The position numbers were made by a program, and so were the translations under genes. Of a stretch of DNA of 9,164 bases, positions 1 to 6,734 are shown in pieces. This stretch comes from Candidatus Finniella inopinata. GTDB lineage: Bacteria; Pseudomonadota; Alphaproteobacteria; Paracaedibacterales; CAITNM01. The stretch covers positions 1 through 9,164 of the forward strand of contig CAMDPB010000029.1 in NCBI GenBank assembly GCA_945903885.1. The letters run 5' to 3'. Position 1 is the stretch's first letter. Every line of letters begins with the position of its first letter. The notes below the pieces were generated by a model, which saw only the letters and a list, made by a program, of their open reading frames with translations, was not told where the DNA came from and made no database searches.

Positions 1-329
1 ACTGTAACACCCAGTTCAACCAATTCATGGGCCATTGATAATGCATTATCATATACAGCTTGTGCAGAAGTTAAAGTTTTAGCTGCAGGGCGCGGCAACC
101 AATGGGGAGGTTTTAAACGAACAACCCTACCCCCTTCTTGATCAATAAGAATAGGAACGTCTGTGTGATTTACGCATGTTTTAAGCTGAGCTATTAGAGT
201 TTTGACTTGGGTTGGAGACTCGCAGTTACGCTCAAAAAGAATAAAGCCCAAAGGTTGGGCTTTATTGAAAAAATCTTGTTCAGCTTGCGTAAGGTTTAAC
301 CCTTCACACCCATAAATGACGGGAAGCAC
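1..329 (-). CDS. nagZ: NagZ beta-N-acetylglucosaminidase (N-terminal 109 residues, cut by window edge)
   Basis: Glycoside hydrolase family 3 enzyme. NagZ acts in the cytoplasm in peptidoglycan recycling, cutting N-acetylglucosamine from anhydromuropeptides. The translation begins LPVIYGCEGLNLTQAEQDFF, continues PLGFILFERN (about residues 26-35) and carries the family signature LIDQEGGRVVRL (61-72), which belongs to the substrate-binding side of the barrel. The catalytic His/Asp loops lie beyond the window, so integrity cannot be judged. The GTG at 329-327 is the only sensible start: the codon before it is TTC and the one before that is the pntB stop in the same frame, and homologues start at the same place. 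The Shine-Dalgarno AGGTGGAGG lies inside the last codons of pntB. The 3 nt gap makes it the fourth gene of the pnt operon. Identity is confident, but the C-terminus is unseen. Confidence 0.93.
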   Translation of the reverse strand, partial: MLPVIYGCEGLNLTQAEQDFFNKAQPLGFILFERNCESPTQVKTLIAQLKTCVNHTDVPILIDQEGGRVVRLKPPHWLPRPAAKTLTSAQAVYDNALSMAHELVELGVT

Positions 330-332
330 GAA

Positions 333-1739
333 TTAATGGCCTCCACCTTTTAAGGCTTTTACTAACTCATCGCAAACTTTTTTAGCATCGCCCAAAACCA
401 TCATCGTGTTGTCGCGATAAAACAGCTCGTTATCAACGCCTGCATAACCTGAAGCCAACGAACGCTTCACAAAGAAAACTGTTTGAGCTTTCTCAACATC
501 CAAAATTGGCATACCATAAATGGGCGATGTTTTATCTGTTTTTGCTGCTGGGTTTGTAATGTCATTGGCACCAATCACAAATACTACGTCAGTTGAACCA
601 AAATCACTATTAATATCATCAAGTTCAAGCACTGAATCATAATTCACGTTTGCTTCTGCCAACAACACGTTCATGTGTCCTGGCATTCGCCCTGCAACAG
701 GGTGAATTGCATAGCGCACTTTCACACCTTTAGATGTTAAAATATCAGCCATTTCACGAAGTGCGTGCTGTGCTTGCGCCACTGCCATACCATATCCTGG
801 AACAATAATTACGTTTCGTGCATTGCCCATCATGTATGCAGCATCTTCAGCGCTGCTTAATTTTACTGGCTTATCAGAAGCTTCTGTTGCAGCACTAGCT
901 GTTGCTGAATCAGTTCCAAAACCACCTAAAATAACATTAATAATGGAACGGTTCATACCTTTGCACATAATGTAGCTAAGAATAGCACCTGATGCGCCAA
1001 CCAACGCACCTGTAATAAGAAGTAAGTGGTTATTTAAAGTAAAGCCAATACCCGCAGCTGCCCAACCTGAATAAGAATTCAACATGGAAATAACAACCGG
1101 CATGTCAGCTCCACCAATTGGCAGAATAAGCAACACACCAAGTAGCAATGACAGCACTGTCATAATCCAAAAAATACTATGATGTTGATGCATAGCGAAA
1201 ACCACAACCAAACCAATAACAACAATACCAAGGACTGCGTTCACCAAGTGCTGCTTAGGGAATACTAATGGACGACCAGAGATAAGTCCTTGCAATTTTC
1301 CGAAGGCAACCACAGATCCGCTGAATGTAATTGCACCAATAATTGTGCCCAAGCTCATTTCCACTAAGCTTGCTGTATAAATTGCATCAACCACACCAAT
1401 ACCAAAGGCAGTTGGATTATAAAGCGCTGCACCGGCTACAAATACCGCTGCCAAACCTACAAGGCTATGAAAGGCAGCTACCAATTGTGGTAGCGCTGTC
1501 ATTTTAATTTTTCTAGCTATAAAAGCACCAATAATGCCACCAATGGCAATACCACTCACAATGCCTAAGTACTTAGAAATTGCAGGTGTTAAAAGAGTAG
1601 TCAAAATGGCAATAACCATACCGCAGATACCATATAGGTTTCCAGATCGAGCTGTTGCTGCTGATGACAAACCACGTAATGCCATAATAAAGCATATGCC
1701 GGCAATTAAGTATAAAAACGTAGAAATTGTAGGGGTCAT
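333..1739 (-). CDS. pntB: Proton-translocating NAD(P) transhydrogenase, beta subunit
   Basis: Membrane subunit that carries most of the proton channel (domain II) and the NADP(H)-binding domain III. With PntAA and PntAB it uses the proton gradient to reduce NADP+ with NADH. The 468 aa length is normal. Residues 1-260 are a series of hydrophobic helices and include His91 in the FHSLVGL motif and Asn221 in SMLNSYSG, which match the E. coli channel residues beta-His91 and beta-Asn222. Domain III follows a polar linker (about 275-300) and shows GYGMAVAQAQ (315-324), VAGRMPGHMNVLLAEA (348-363), GANDITNPAA (390-399) and VKRS...GYAG (424-434), all NADP-site motifs. ATG at 1739 fits the family N-terminus and lies 9 nt after pntAB, preceded by a weak AAGAG ribosome site. 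The final codons KGGGH encode the ribosome site for nagZ. Nothing looks degraded. Confidence 0.97.
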   Translation of the reverse strand: MTPTISTFLYLIAGICFIMALRGLSSAATARSGNLYGICGMVIAILTTLLTPAISKYLGIVSGIAIGGIIGAFIARKIKMTALPQLVAAFHSLVGLAAVFVAGAALYNPTAFGIGVVDAIYTASLVEMSLGTIIGAITFSGSVVAFGKLQGLISGRPLVFPKQHLVNAVLGIVVIGLVVVFAMHQHHSIFWIMTVLSLLLGVLLILPIGGADMPVVISMLNSYSGWAAAGIGFTLNNHLLLITGALVGASGAILSYIMCKGMNRSIINVILGGFGTDSATASAATEASDKPVKLSSAEDAAYMMGNARNVIIVPGYGMAVAQAQHALREMADILTSKGVKVRYAIHPVAGRMPGHMNVLLAEANVNYDSVLELDDINSDFGSTDVVFVIGANDITNPAAKTDKTSPIYGMPILDVEKAQTVFFVKRSLASGYAGVDNELFYRDNTMMVLGDAKKVCDELVKALKGGGH

Positions 1740-1748
1740 AATTTGCTC

Positions 1749-2156
1749 TTATTTCTTTTTTGAAAACATGGAAAGCATGCGTTGTGTAACAATAAATCCA
1801 CCAAAAATATTGATGGAAGCTAGAACCACGGCAATGAAACCAAAGGTTGAAGAAATTCCCATAACTGCGGGGCCAGCTGCAACAATTGCCCCTACAATAA
1901 TGACACTTGAAATTGCGTTGGTAACCGCCATAAGTGGAGAATGCAATGCTGGTGTTACTTTCCAAACAACGTAATAACCAACAAAACAAGCCAGCACAAA
2001 TACCATTAACCCTAATACAAAAGGATCAGCACTTCCGCGTCCGTCTGCTGCAATAGCATGACGAATTGAGCCCTCAATGTTATTAAGTTCTCCTGAAATT
2101 TCTTGGATCACGCTGTTTAAGCGTGCCGTTTGTTGAGCAATAGAATGAAGATCCAT
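1749..2156 (-). CDS. pntAB: NAD(P) transhydrogenase, small membrane alpha subunit (alpha-2)
   Basis: Small integral-membrane subunit that supplies the alpha part of the proton-channel domain. In E. coli the same region is the C-terminus of PntA; here it is a separate 135 aa protein, as in Rhodospirillum rubrum. A polar, helical N-terminal stretch of about 45 residues precedes three hydrophobic segments (about 46-66, 73-96 and 103-122). The conserved family block is visible as PALHSPLMAVTNAISS (about 69-84), and the protein ends in a positively charged FSKKK tail. The ATG is preceded by AAGGA at good spacing, and the gene sits 9 nt after pntAA and 9 nt before pntB, so the three are surely cotranscribed. 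The gene symbol follows the R. rubrum convention. Confidence 0.95.
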   Translation of the reverse strand: MDLHSIAQQTARLNSVIQEISGELNNIEGSIRHAIAADGRGSADPFVLGLMVFVLACFVGYYVVWKVTPALHSPLMAVTNAISSVIIVGAIVAAGPAVMGISSTFGFIAVVLASINIFGGFIVTQRMLSMFSKKK

Positions 2157-2165
2157 ATTTTTTCC

Positions 2166-3290
2166 TTAACTTTCAAACACACTGTGTAATAGCTTGCCAT
2201 CGTGACATAGACACGTACCCTTAATGATTTCATCATTAAAATCAATTTTCAAGGCTTGTGATTTTGTATCAATCAATAAATTCAAGAAATTATACACATT
2301 TTTAGCGTAAAGCTGACTTGCATTATAAGCAATACGGCTTGGCATATTTGGGTGCGCTACAATTTTTACACCATTTTTGGTCACTGAAATGCCTGGCTTT
2401 GATAAAGCACAGTTGCCGCCTGATTCAATTGCTAAATCAACAATGATGCTACCGACTTTCATGTCAGCAACCATTTTTTCTGGAATCAAAATCGGCGCAG
2501 GTTTTCCTGGAATAAGCGCTGTTGTAATCACAACTTCCTGTGACTTTAGCACTTCATGCAACTTAGCAGCCTGAGCTTTCTTATAGCCTTCGCTCATTTC
2601 TTTTGCATAGCCACCAGAACCTTCGCCTGATTCTTGGTAATCAACCTCAACGAATGATGCACCTAAGCTTTCAACCTGTTCTTTTGCAGCCGCTCGCACA
2701 TCAAACGCAGTAACAATTGCACCTAATCGACGCGCTGTAGCAATAGCTTGCAAACCAGCAACGCCAGCCCCAATAACTAATACTCTAGCAGCCGTTACTG
2801 TGCCTGCCGCTGTCATCATTAATGGAAATGCACGGTCAAATTCATACGCGCCTTCAATAACTGCTCTGTACCCAGCTAAGTTACTTTGAGAAGACAATAC
2901 ATCCATTGATTGCGCACGGGTAATACGTGGCACAAATTCCAAAGAAAATGCACTAACATTTTGCTTTGCAATTTTTGTAAAAAGTTTTTTGCTATCATGG
3001 GGTTTATGCATAGCGATAACTACTGTATTTGCATTTAATGCTGGAAGCTGCTTTTCATCTAATGCACCTACCTTTAAAACAACCTCAGCACCTTTTACTG
3101 TGTCAGCAAAGGCTTTTCCAATTTTAGCACCAGCTGATTTATAAACATCGTCTAAAAAGCCAGCGGCTTCTCCTGCAGATTTTTCCACCATAACTTCATG
3201 GCCAGCGTCGCACAGGCGTTTCACTAGGTCAGGCGTTAAGGCTACTCTTTTTTCAAATTCAGCGGTTTCTTTTACAACCGAAATGCGCAT
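2166..3290 (-). CDS. pntAA: NAD(P) transhydrogenase, soluble NAD(H)-binding alpha subunit (alpha-1)
   Basis: Soluble domain I protein, which sits on the cytoplasmic face, binds NAD(H) and passes hydride to the NADP+ on PntB. The 374 aa length matches the stand-alone alphaproteobacterial subunit, and no membrane segment is present. The N-terminus has the family KE...EKRVALTP motif (8-20). The loop PRITRAQSMDVLSSQSN (121-137) contains Arg122, Gln127, Asp130 and Ser133, matching the R. rubrum RQD loop that positions the nicotinamide. The Rossmann site is GAGVAGL (174-180) with acidic Asp197 at the end of the second strand, as expected for NAD preference. TTALIPGKPAP (256-266) and the C-terminal DEIIKGT block are also typical. 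It is the first gene of the operon, with a TATAAT box upstream. No good Shine-Dalgarno precedes the ATG; the leader is almost pure A/T. Confidence 0.96.
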   Translation of the reverse strand: MRISVVKETAEFEKRVALTPDLVKRLCDAGHEVMVEKSAGEAAGFLDDVYKSAGAKIGKAFADTVKGAEVVLKVGALDEKQLPALNANTVVIAMHKPHDSKKLFTKIAKQNVSAFSLEFVPRITRAQSMDVLSSQSNLAGYRAVIEGAYEFDRAFPLMMTAAGTVTAARVLVIGAGVAGLQAIATARRLGAIVTAFDVRAAAKEQVESLGASFVEVDYQESGEGSGGYAKEMSEGYKKAQAAKLHEVLKSQEVVITTALIPGKPAPILIPEKMVADMKVGSIIVDLAIESGGNCALSKPGISVTKNGVKIVAHPNMPSRIAYNASQLYAKNVYNFLNLLIDTKSQALKIDFNDEIIKGTCLCHDGKLLHSVFES

Positions 3291-3318
3291 CGTATAATTT
3301 TTTGTTTAAGTTTTGTTC

Positions 3319-3347
3319 ATTATATTGGGTTTTGCACAAATAAGAAA
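3319..3347 (-). promoter_or_regulatory. Putative promoter of the pnt operon
   Basis: A perfect TATAAT lies at 3324-3319. At a 17 nt spacer the -35 is TTTCTT (3347-3342), a poor match that falls in the T-rich tail of the preceding terminator. The predicted leader is only about 20-25 nt. The -10 box is convincing; the -35 is not. It is the only promoter-like site in the 114 nt gap before pntAA. Confidence 0.5.
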
Positions 3348-3371
3348 GGCTCCCTATATGTGGGAGCCTTT
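3342..3371 (-). terminator. Intrinsic terminator after the secreted-protein gene
   Basis: A perfect 10-bp inverted repeat (3345-3354 with 3362-3371, core GGCTCCC/GGGAGCC) closes a 7 nt loop. On the minus strand it is followed by TTTCTTATTT, so the T-tract is interrupted. It lies 33 nt beyond the stop codon at 3405. The flanking AAA also makes it usable in the other direction, but no plus-strand gene is present. Confidence 0.8.
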
Positions 3372-3404
3372 TGCGGTGATTTTAAATAATTAGAGCTTGC
3401 TAAT

Positions 3405-4289
3405 TTATAGCTTCTCTCTGTATAGATCCACTCTCTTTGCAATCTGTGCTAATAGTTCTGCAATACACCCATCGCTCGTTCTCAAAACTGTAATTAAAGT
3501 AGGTGTTAAACCAGCAAGACCTGCATCATAAGGAAGGTCAACAACGTAAGTATCCATAAGACCTGATATATTAACATCTGTGCCTTGTGGCAATTGCGAA
3601 ATAATAAAAGAAGGATAACCTTCCTCTGTAATGTTTGAGTCTTTTGAAACCTTAATGGCAGGCATTATAAATTGCACTGCATATTGCACATCGACAGGAT
3701 CAACAAAAAGAGGACCGGAAAACATTATCGTAGCTGCATGAAGACCATTATCAACCAGCGTGATAGGCATTGCAGGATTGCTTTCGCGCACAACACCCAC
3801 TAATTTTGATGGCATTGCAAGCGAACTTCCTAGACCAATATACAAATCTCTAATGATATCTAGCCGCTCCTTAGTCAAATTATCAATTTCAAGTGGGTCT
3901 CTTAGAGCATTATGTTCTTTTGATGAATCAGTTTTGCTATCACAAAAATATGGTTGCATTGCTAAAGGCATGCGGCCAGTGCGATAAGAACAAACCAGTT
4001 CATCACCTCTATAAACTAAAAGTCTTCGCATTGTATTAGCATCAATCTGAGCTAGCATTGTTGATTTCGCGGTTGTCCATTTTTCTTCTGTATCTGCACC
4101 AACAAATCCTCGCATATTCGCATGAATTGGTGATTCATCGACAAGATCAACCGCATTAATAAAACGAACCGTTAATGGCGTAGATGCGCTTATTTCCAAG
4201 CTCGAAGTTTTTTCCACTAAATCAGAAACTCCATCCATTGCAAACAATTGCCCAACAAGCACTGCTGCCAACATTAAATATTTTTTCAT
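3405..4289 (-). CDS. Secreted protein of unknown function
   Basis: I do not recognise this 294 aa protein. The N-terminus MKKYLMLAAVLVGQLFA is a clear Sec signal peptide (two Lys, hydrophobic core, likely cut after Ala17), so the product should be periplasmic or exported. No further membrane helix is obvious. The mature part is mixed alpha/beta in character, with a charged middle (about 117-148) and conserved-looking strands such as AATIMFSGPLFVDPVDVQYA (185-204). Three Cys (100, 116, 275) allow at most one disulfide pair. No catalytic motif, lipobox or C-terminal aromatic outer-membrane signature is seen. The ATG is supported by AAGGA 5 nt upstream and by the signal peptide. It is monocistronic: terminators lie on both sides, between the porin and the pnt operon. 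The gene itself is confident; its function is unknown. Confidence 0.9.
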   Translation of the reverse strand: MKKYLMLAAVLVGQLFAMDGVSDLVEKTSSLEISASTPLTVRFINAVDLVDESPIHANMRGFVGADTEEKWTTAKSTMLAQIDANTMRRLLVYRGDELVCSYRTGRMPLAMQPYFCDSKTDSSKEHNALRDPLEIDNLTKERLDIIRDLYIGLGSSLAMPSKLVGVVRESNPAMPITLVDNGLHAATIMFSGPLFVDPVDVQYAVQFIMPAIKVSKDSNITEEGYPSFIISQLPQGTDVNISGLMDTYVVDLPYDAGLAGLTPTLITVLRTSDGCIAELLAQIAKRVDLYREKL

Positions 4290-4310
4290 AAAATCCTTAA
4301 AAATTAATAT

Positions 4311-4325
4311 TGATAATGATTTGTA
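4311..4325. promoter_or_regulatory. Possible Fur-type operator
   Basis: TGATAAT G ATTTGTA fits the 7-1-7 Fur pattern (TGATAAT-N-ATTATCA) with one perfect half and four of seven in the other. It lies 22 nt upstream of the secreted-protein start and overlaps the proposed -10 box, a position suited to repression. In such AT-rich sequence a partial match can occur by chance, so this is a weak call. Confidence 0.25.
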
Positions 4326-4352
4326 TGTACCCTTTTATTTTTTTCCACGCAA
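4324..4352 (-). promoter_or_regulatory. Weak candidate promoter of the secreted-protein gene
   Basis: TTGCGT (4352-4347), a 17 nt spacer and TACATA (4329-4324) are the best pair I find between the porin terminator and the start codon at 4289. The -35 matches the first three consensus bases; the -10 is poor. The predicted leader is about 30 nt. Some promoter must exist here because a terminator separates this gene from the porin. Confidence 0.3.
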
Positions 4353-4357
4353 CCCCA

Positions 4358-4385
4358 ATAAAAAACCCGCCACAAAGGGCGGGTT
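4358..4385 (-). terminator. Intrinsic terminator after the porin gene
   Basis: An 8-bp GC-rich stem (4364-4371 AACCCGCC with 4378-4385 GGCGGGTT) closes a 6 nt loop, and on the minus strand it runs into TTTTTTATT. It starts about 20 nt after the porin stop codon at 4406. This is a textbook Rho-independent terminator. Confidence 0.9.
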
Positions 4386-4405
4386 AATATTAAAGGGTCA
4401 CAATG

Positions 4406-5890
4406 TTAGAAGCTCAACTTCGTTCCAACAATCACCGCAGCACCTGAGTTCTTCACTGTCGGGACTGTTGCGTTTTTACTGTATTTGCTTGTATTACCTA
4501 CAAATTTTGCATAATTAGCATTTGTACGCATTTTAAATACATCAACCTCTCCGAAGAACTTCAAGCCTTGCAAAGCGTTAAAATCAATAGTTGCAGAAAC
4601 TATATCGCTTGTTGCTCGTCCATTCACTGCACCATAACTTTGTGAACCAGCTGCAGTAGCAGCTCCCGCTGATAATTTTGGCAACGTACGAGAAGTGTTG
4701 AAGTACGCCAAACCGAACTGATACGCACCAACTGTGTATTGACCACCTAAATTCCAAGCCCTACCAGCGTCGCCCACTTTATAAGCGTCAGCTTTTGGTA
4801 TACGAGTTTTACCATTGAGAATAAGACCGGTTGCAAATCTCCATTGTCCAAACCCTACAGCAGCCGTAAATTGAGATGACTTTGCATTGTTAACTTTTAA
4901 GTACTTCAAAAACTCTAGCTTATTGTCATTGTAACTAATACCACTATCCATAACCCAAGTTGGAGCGCCACGCTTGGTGTTTTCTCTAATATAAACCGCT
5001 GCTAAAGCCATGTTCCAAGTTTGGAAATCCACTTTATAATTTGCCCCCACTGCAACGTTATCAACACCATATGCAGCTGTGCTCTTATCAGGGTAAATCC
5101 CACTTTCGTTACCATACGTATTATCTGGCGACGCACCAGAGTTATTTTTTCCACCGGTACCTAATCGAGTTGTATTAGGTGTAAATGCAACACCTAAAGT
5201 CACACCACTAATAGTAGGTGTATAGTACACAACTTTCATTGCCTTGCTGGTTTGCCCTGCTTGTTGCACTCCACTAACCACACCTTCAGGCGACTTAATA
5301 ATGTTACCGAATGTACCGTCGATAGTATTCGCACCACCCAATAAGTTGAGCCCGCTTTCTGTCATTGTATCTTCTACACCAGTTAAGTTACCAACTTGAA
5401 AAATACCCCAACTATCTTGTGAGAACTCAATATAGTTTTGAGTGAAATAAATCGCATCTCCACCCGATGTACTTTTTCCACCAGGATACGACTCCATAGC
5501 TGCACGATACTTATACCTAAATCCTTCAGCGCTAATGCCTTTTGCAGTAAAGAAAATATTAGAGGAGCCAATTGCTAAATGAGGACCATGCCCCTTACCA
5601 TTTGTATCGTCCTTCTGCTTAGAGCCTGCAGCGACCATTACTGTAAATCCGTTAATTTGAAGCGTTGGCGCTTGAGCAGTTTGGTGAGGCAACTTAGCTT
5701 CTTGAGCTGCTTTGTCTGCTGCTTCTTGAGCTGCTTTGTCTGTCGCTTCTTGAGCTGCTTTGTCTGTCGCTTCTTGAGTCGCTTTTTCTGCGGATTCCTT
5801 AGCTACTTTGTCTATTGATGCTTGCGCGGTTTCAGCCACTAGGCATGAACTTATGAAAATTGTTGCTAAAAAAGAAAATTTTTTTGACAT
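4406..5890 (-). CDS. Outer-membrane porin with N-terminal repeat stalk
   Basis: Predicted trimeric-type general porin of 494 aa in the outer membrane, passing small solutes. The N-terminus has a signal peptide, most simply cut at AETAQA/S (after residue 24). Residues 26-65 are five 8-residue repeats (consensus DKAAQEAT), Ala-rich and charged, predicted to be helical. From about 76 (PTLQINGFTVMVAAG) to the end the sequence shows alternating strand-like segments rich in Gly, Asn and aromatics, such as YIEFSQDSWGIFQVGNLTG and QYTVGAYQFGLAYFN. The last residues, VGTKLSF, end in Phe, the BAM recognition signature of beta-barrels. The layout (helical stalk, then barrel) recalls the ScrY sucrose porin, which has a periplasmic coiled-coil extension, but substrate cannot be inferred. 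The gene stands alone between terminators. ISSC at 13-16 also fits a lipobox, so lipidation at Cys16 is an alternative. Confidence 0.88.
   Translation of the reverse strand: MSKKFSFLATIFISSCLVAETAQASIDKVAKESAEKATQEATDKAAQEATDKAAQEAADKAAQEAKLPHQTAQAPTLQINGFTVMVAAGSKQKDDTNGKGHGPHLAIGSSNIFFTAKGISAEGFRYKYRAAMESYPGGKSTSGGDAIYFTQNYIEFSQDSWGIFQVGNLTGVEDTMTESGLNLLGGANTIDGTFGNIIKSPEGVVSGVQQAGQTSKAMKVVYYTPTISGVTLGVAFTPNTTRLGTGGKNNSGASPDNTYGNESGIYPDKSTAAYGVDNVAVGANYKVDFQTWNMALAAVYIRENTKRGAPTWVMDSGISYNDNKLEFLKYLKVNNAKSSQFTAAVGFGQWRFATGLILNGKTRIPKADAYKVGDAGRAWNLGGQYTVGAYQFGLAYFNTSRTLPKLSAGAATAAGSQSYGAVNGRATSDIVSATIDFNALQGLKFFGEVDVFKMRTNANYAKFVGNTSKYSKNATVPTVKNSGAAVIVGTKLSF
5697..5816 (-). repeat. Five 24-bp tandem repeats within the porin gene
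   Basis: Consecutive 24-bp units start at 5697, 5721, 5745, 5769 and 5793 (plus strand, pattern GCTTCTTGAGCTGCTTTGTC plus four bases). The first three are nearly identical, the fourth has a few changes and the fifth is strongly diverged. Each unit encodes one in-frame octapeptide, so copy-number change would lengthen or shorten the stalk without a frameshift. The gradient of decay suggests recent duplication at the barrel-proximal end. Confidence 0.95.
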
Positions 5891-5922
5891 TGAAAAAACT
5901 CTTATATTTAAGTTACTTTCGC

Positions 5923-5951
5923 ACAGTAAAAAACCCAGGAAAATCTATCAA
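5923..5951 (-). promoter_or_regulatory. Candidate porin promoter, -35 in the sodB terminator loop
   Basis: TTGATA (5951-5946, five of six consensus bases), a 17 nt spacer and TACTGT (5928-5923, with the important T1, A2 and T6) give a leader of about 25-30 nt before the porin ATG at 5890. The -35 lies exactly in the loop of the upstream terminator. A competing -10-like TATAAG sits too close to the start codon to be convincing. Confidence 0.45.
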
Positions 5952-5968
5952 TATTTTCCTAGGTTTTT
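5929..5968 (-). terminator. Intrinsic terminator after sodB
   Basis: A 16-bp stem (5929-5944 with 5953-5968) closes an 8 nt loop and is followed on the minus strand by AC after its own T-run. The single non-Watson-Crick position is U-G when read as minus-strand RNA but C-A on the plus strand, so the hairpin is favoured for the strand that sodB is on. It lies about 50 nt beyond the sodB stop. Confidence 0.88.
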
Positions 5969-6017
5969 AATGAAATTTAATTGAACTTGTAGCTTTATAA
6001 ACACATAAAAATCAGAG

Positions 6018-6611
6018 TTAGGCCAGGTTTTGGCTAACAAAATCCCAGTTAACCAAATGATCCAAAAAAGTTTGCACAAAATCAGCGCGACGATTTTGAT
6101 AATCCAAGTAGTAAGCATGTTCCCATACATCGCAGGTTAGCAAGGCTTTTTGATTATGTGCCATCGGTAAATCTGCATTGGCTGTCTTAGTGATTTTAAG
6201 ATCATTACCATCTTGTACCAACCAAGCCCAACCACTACCGAACTGAGCAAGAGCAGCTTGCTTAAAGTCAGCAGCAAATTTTTCATAACTACCAAAACTT
6301 GCGTTGATTTTTGTCTCTAGTACGCTAGTTGGTGCTCCACCACCGTTTGGTTTCATGCAATTCCAAAAAAAGGTATGGTTCCAAACTTGCGCGGCATTAT
6401 TGAAAATACCAACCATATCTGCTTTTGCAGATGATAATTTTATAAGATCTTCTAAGCCTTTCAATTCATTCTCAGTGCCTTGCACCAAATTATTTAAATT
6501 AGTTACATAGGTTTGATGGTGTTTACCGTAATGAAATTCAAGGGTTTGCTCACTAATGTGAGGAGCAAGTGCATTTTTTGTATAAGGTAATGGGGGAAGT
6601 GTAAAAGCCAT
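6018..6611 (-). CDS. sodB: Iron superoxide dismutase
   Basis: Cytoplasmic Fe-dependent superoxide dismutase, converting superoxide to peroxide and oxygen. The 197 aa length is normal. All four metal ligands are visible: His27 (in FHYGKHH), His79 (in VWNHTFFW), Asp161 and His165 (in DVWEHAYYLDYQNRR). Gln75 in NNAAQVWNH and the FGSGWAWLV segment (124-132) point to the Fe rather than the Mn type, although cambialistic use cannot be excluded. No signal peptide. The start MAFTLPPLPY is the family N-terminus. It begins 36 nt after the tRNA-Arg 3' end with no terminator and no recognisable promoter between, so it probably shares the tRNA promoter. Its ribosome site (GGTGATTT before ATG) is weak. Confidence 0.97.
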   Translation of the reverse strand: MAFTLPPLPYTKNALAPHISEQTLEFHYGKHHQTYVTNLNNLVQGTENELKGLEDLIKLSSAKADMVGIFNNAAQVWNHTFFWNCMKPNGGGAPTSVLETKINASFGSYEKFAADFKQAALAQFGSGWAWLVQDGNDLKITKTANADLPMAHNQKALLTCDVWEHAYYLDYQNRRADFVQTFLDHLVNWDFVSQNLA

Positions 6612-6647
6612 AAATCACCAGATTCTTGTTTTGAGAGACTGCCCAGA

Positions 6648-6724
6648 TGGCGCGCCCGAGAAGAGTCGAACTCCTAACCTTCAGATCCGTAGTCTGACGC
6701 TCTATCCAATTGAGCTACGGGCGC
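6648..6724 (-). tRNA. tRNA-Arg(ACG)
   Basis: A full 77 nt cloverleaf including the encoded CCA (6650-6648). The acceptor stem is GCGCCCG/CGGGCGC (7 bp), the D stem GCTC/GAGC, the anticodon stem TCAGA/TCTGA around loop CTACGGA, and the T arm AGGAG-TTCGACT-CTTCT with one G-U pair. The anticodon ACG is at 6690-6688; A34 would be deaminated to inosine by TadA to read CGU, CGC and CGA. It has its own strong promoter and lies directly upstream of sodB. Confidence 0.98.
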
Positions 6725-6734
6725 TAGTCATTAG

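Noticed and set aside
1534..1974. A 146-codon plus-strand open frame opposite the pntB/pntAB junction
   Set aside because: It lies antisense to two conserved genes with strong family motifs, has Pro/Ile/Met-rich composition typical of the reverse of a membrane protein, and resembles no family that I know.
1573..1989. A 138-codon minus-strand open frame in another frame across pntB/pntAB
   Set aside because: Composition rich in Cys, Trp, Tyr and Phe is typical of an out-of-frame reading of a membrane gene, and both overlapped genes are intact.
3388..3405. A 6-bp inverted repeat AATTAG/CTAATT around the stop of the secreted-protein gene
   Set aside because: Short and AT-only apart from one pair, with no T-tract; the strong terminator just downstream explains termination.
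5579..5818. A plus-strand frame with repeated FLSCFVC segments that looks like a Cys-rich repeat protein
   Set aside because: The apparent repeats are only the reverse complement of the porin octapeptide repeat.
4306..5955. A shared 10-mer TATCAATATT upstream of the secreted-protein gene and in the sodB terminator loop
   Set aside because: The two copies are in opposite orientation relative to the genes, and the word is AT-rich, so chance is the simplest explanation.
6612..6647. A possible separate sodB promoter in the 36 nt after the tRNA
   Set aside because: No acceptable -10/-35 pair is visible and the space is too short unless the -35 lies within the tRNA.
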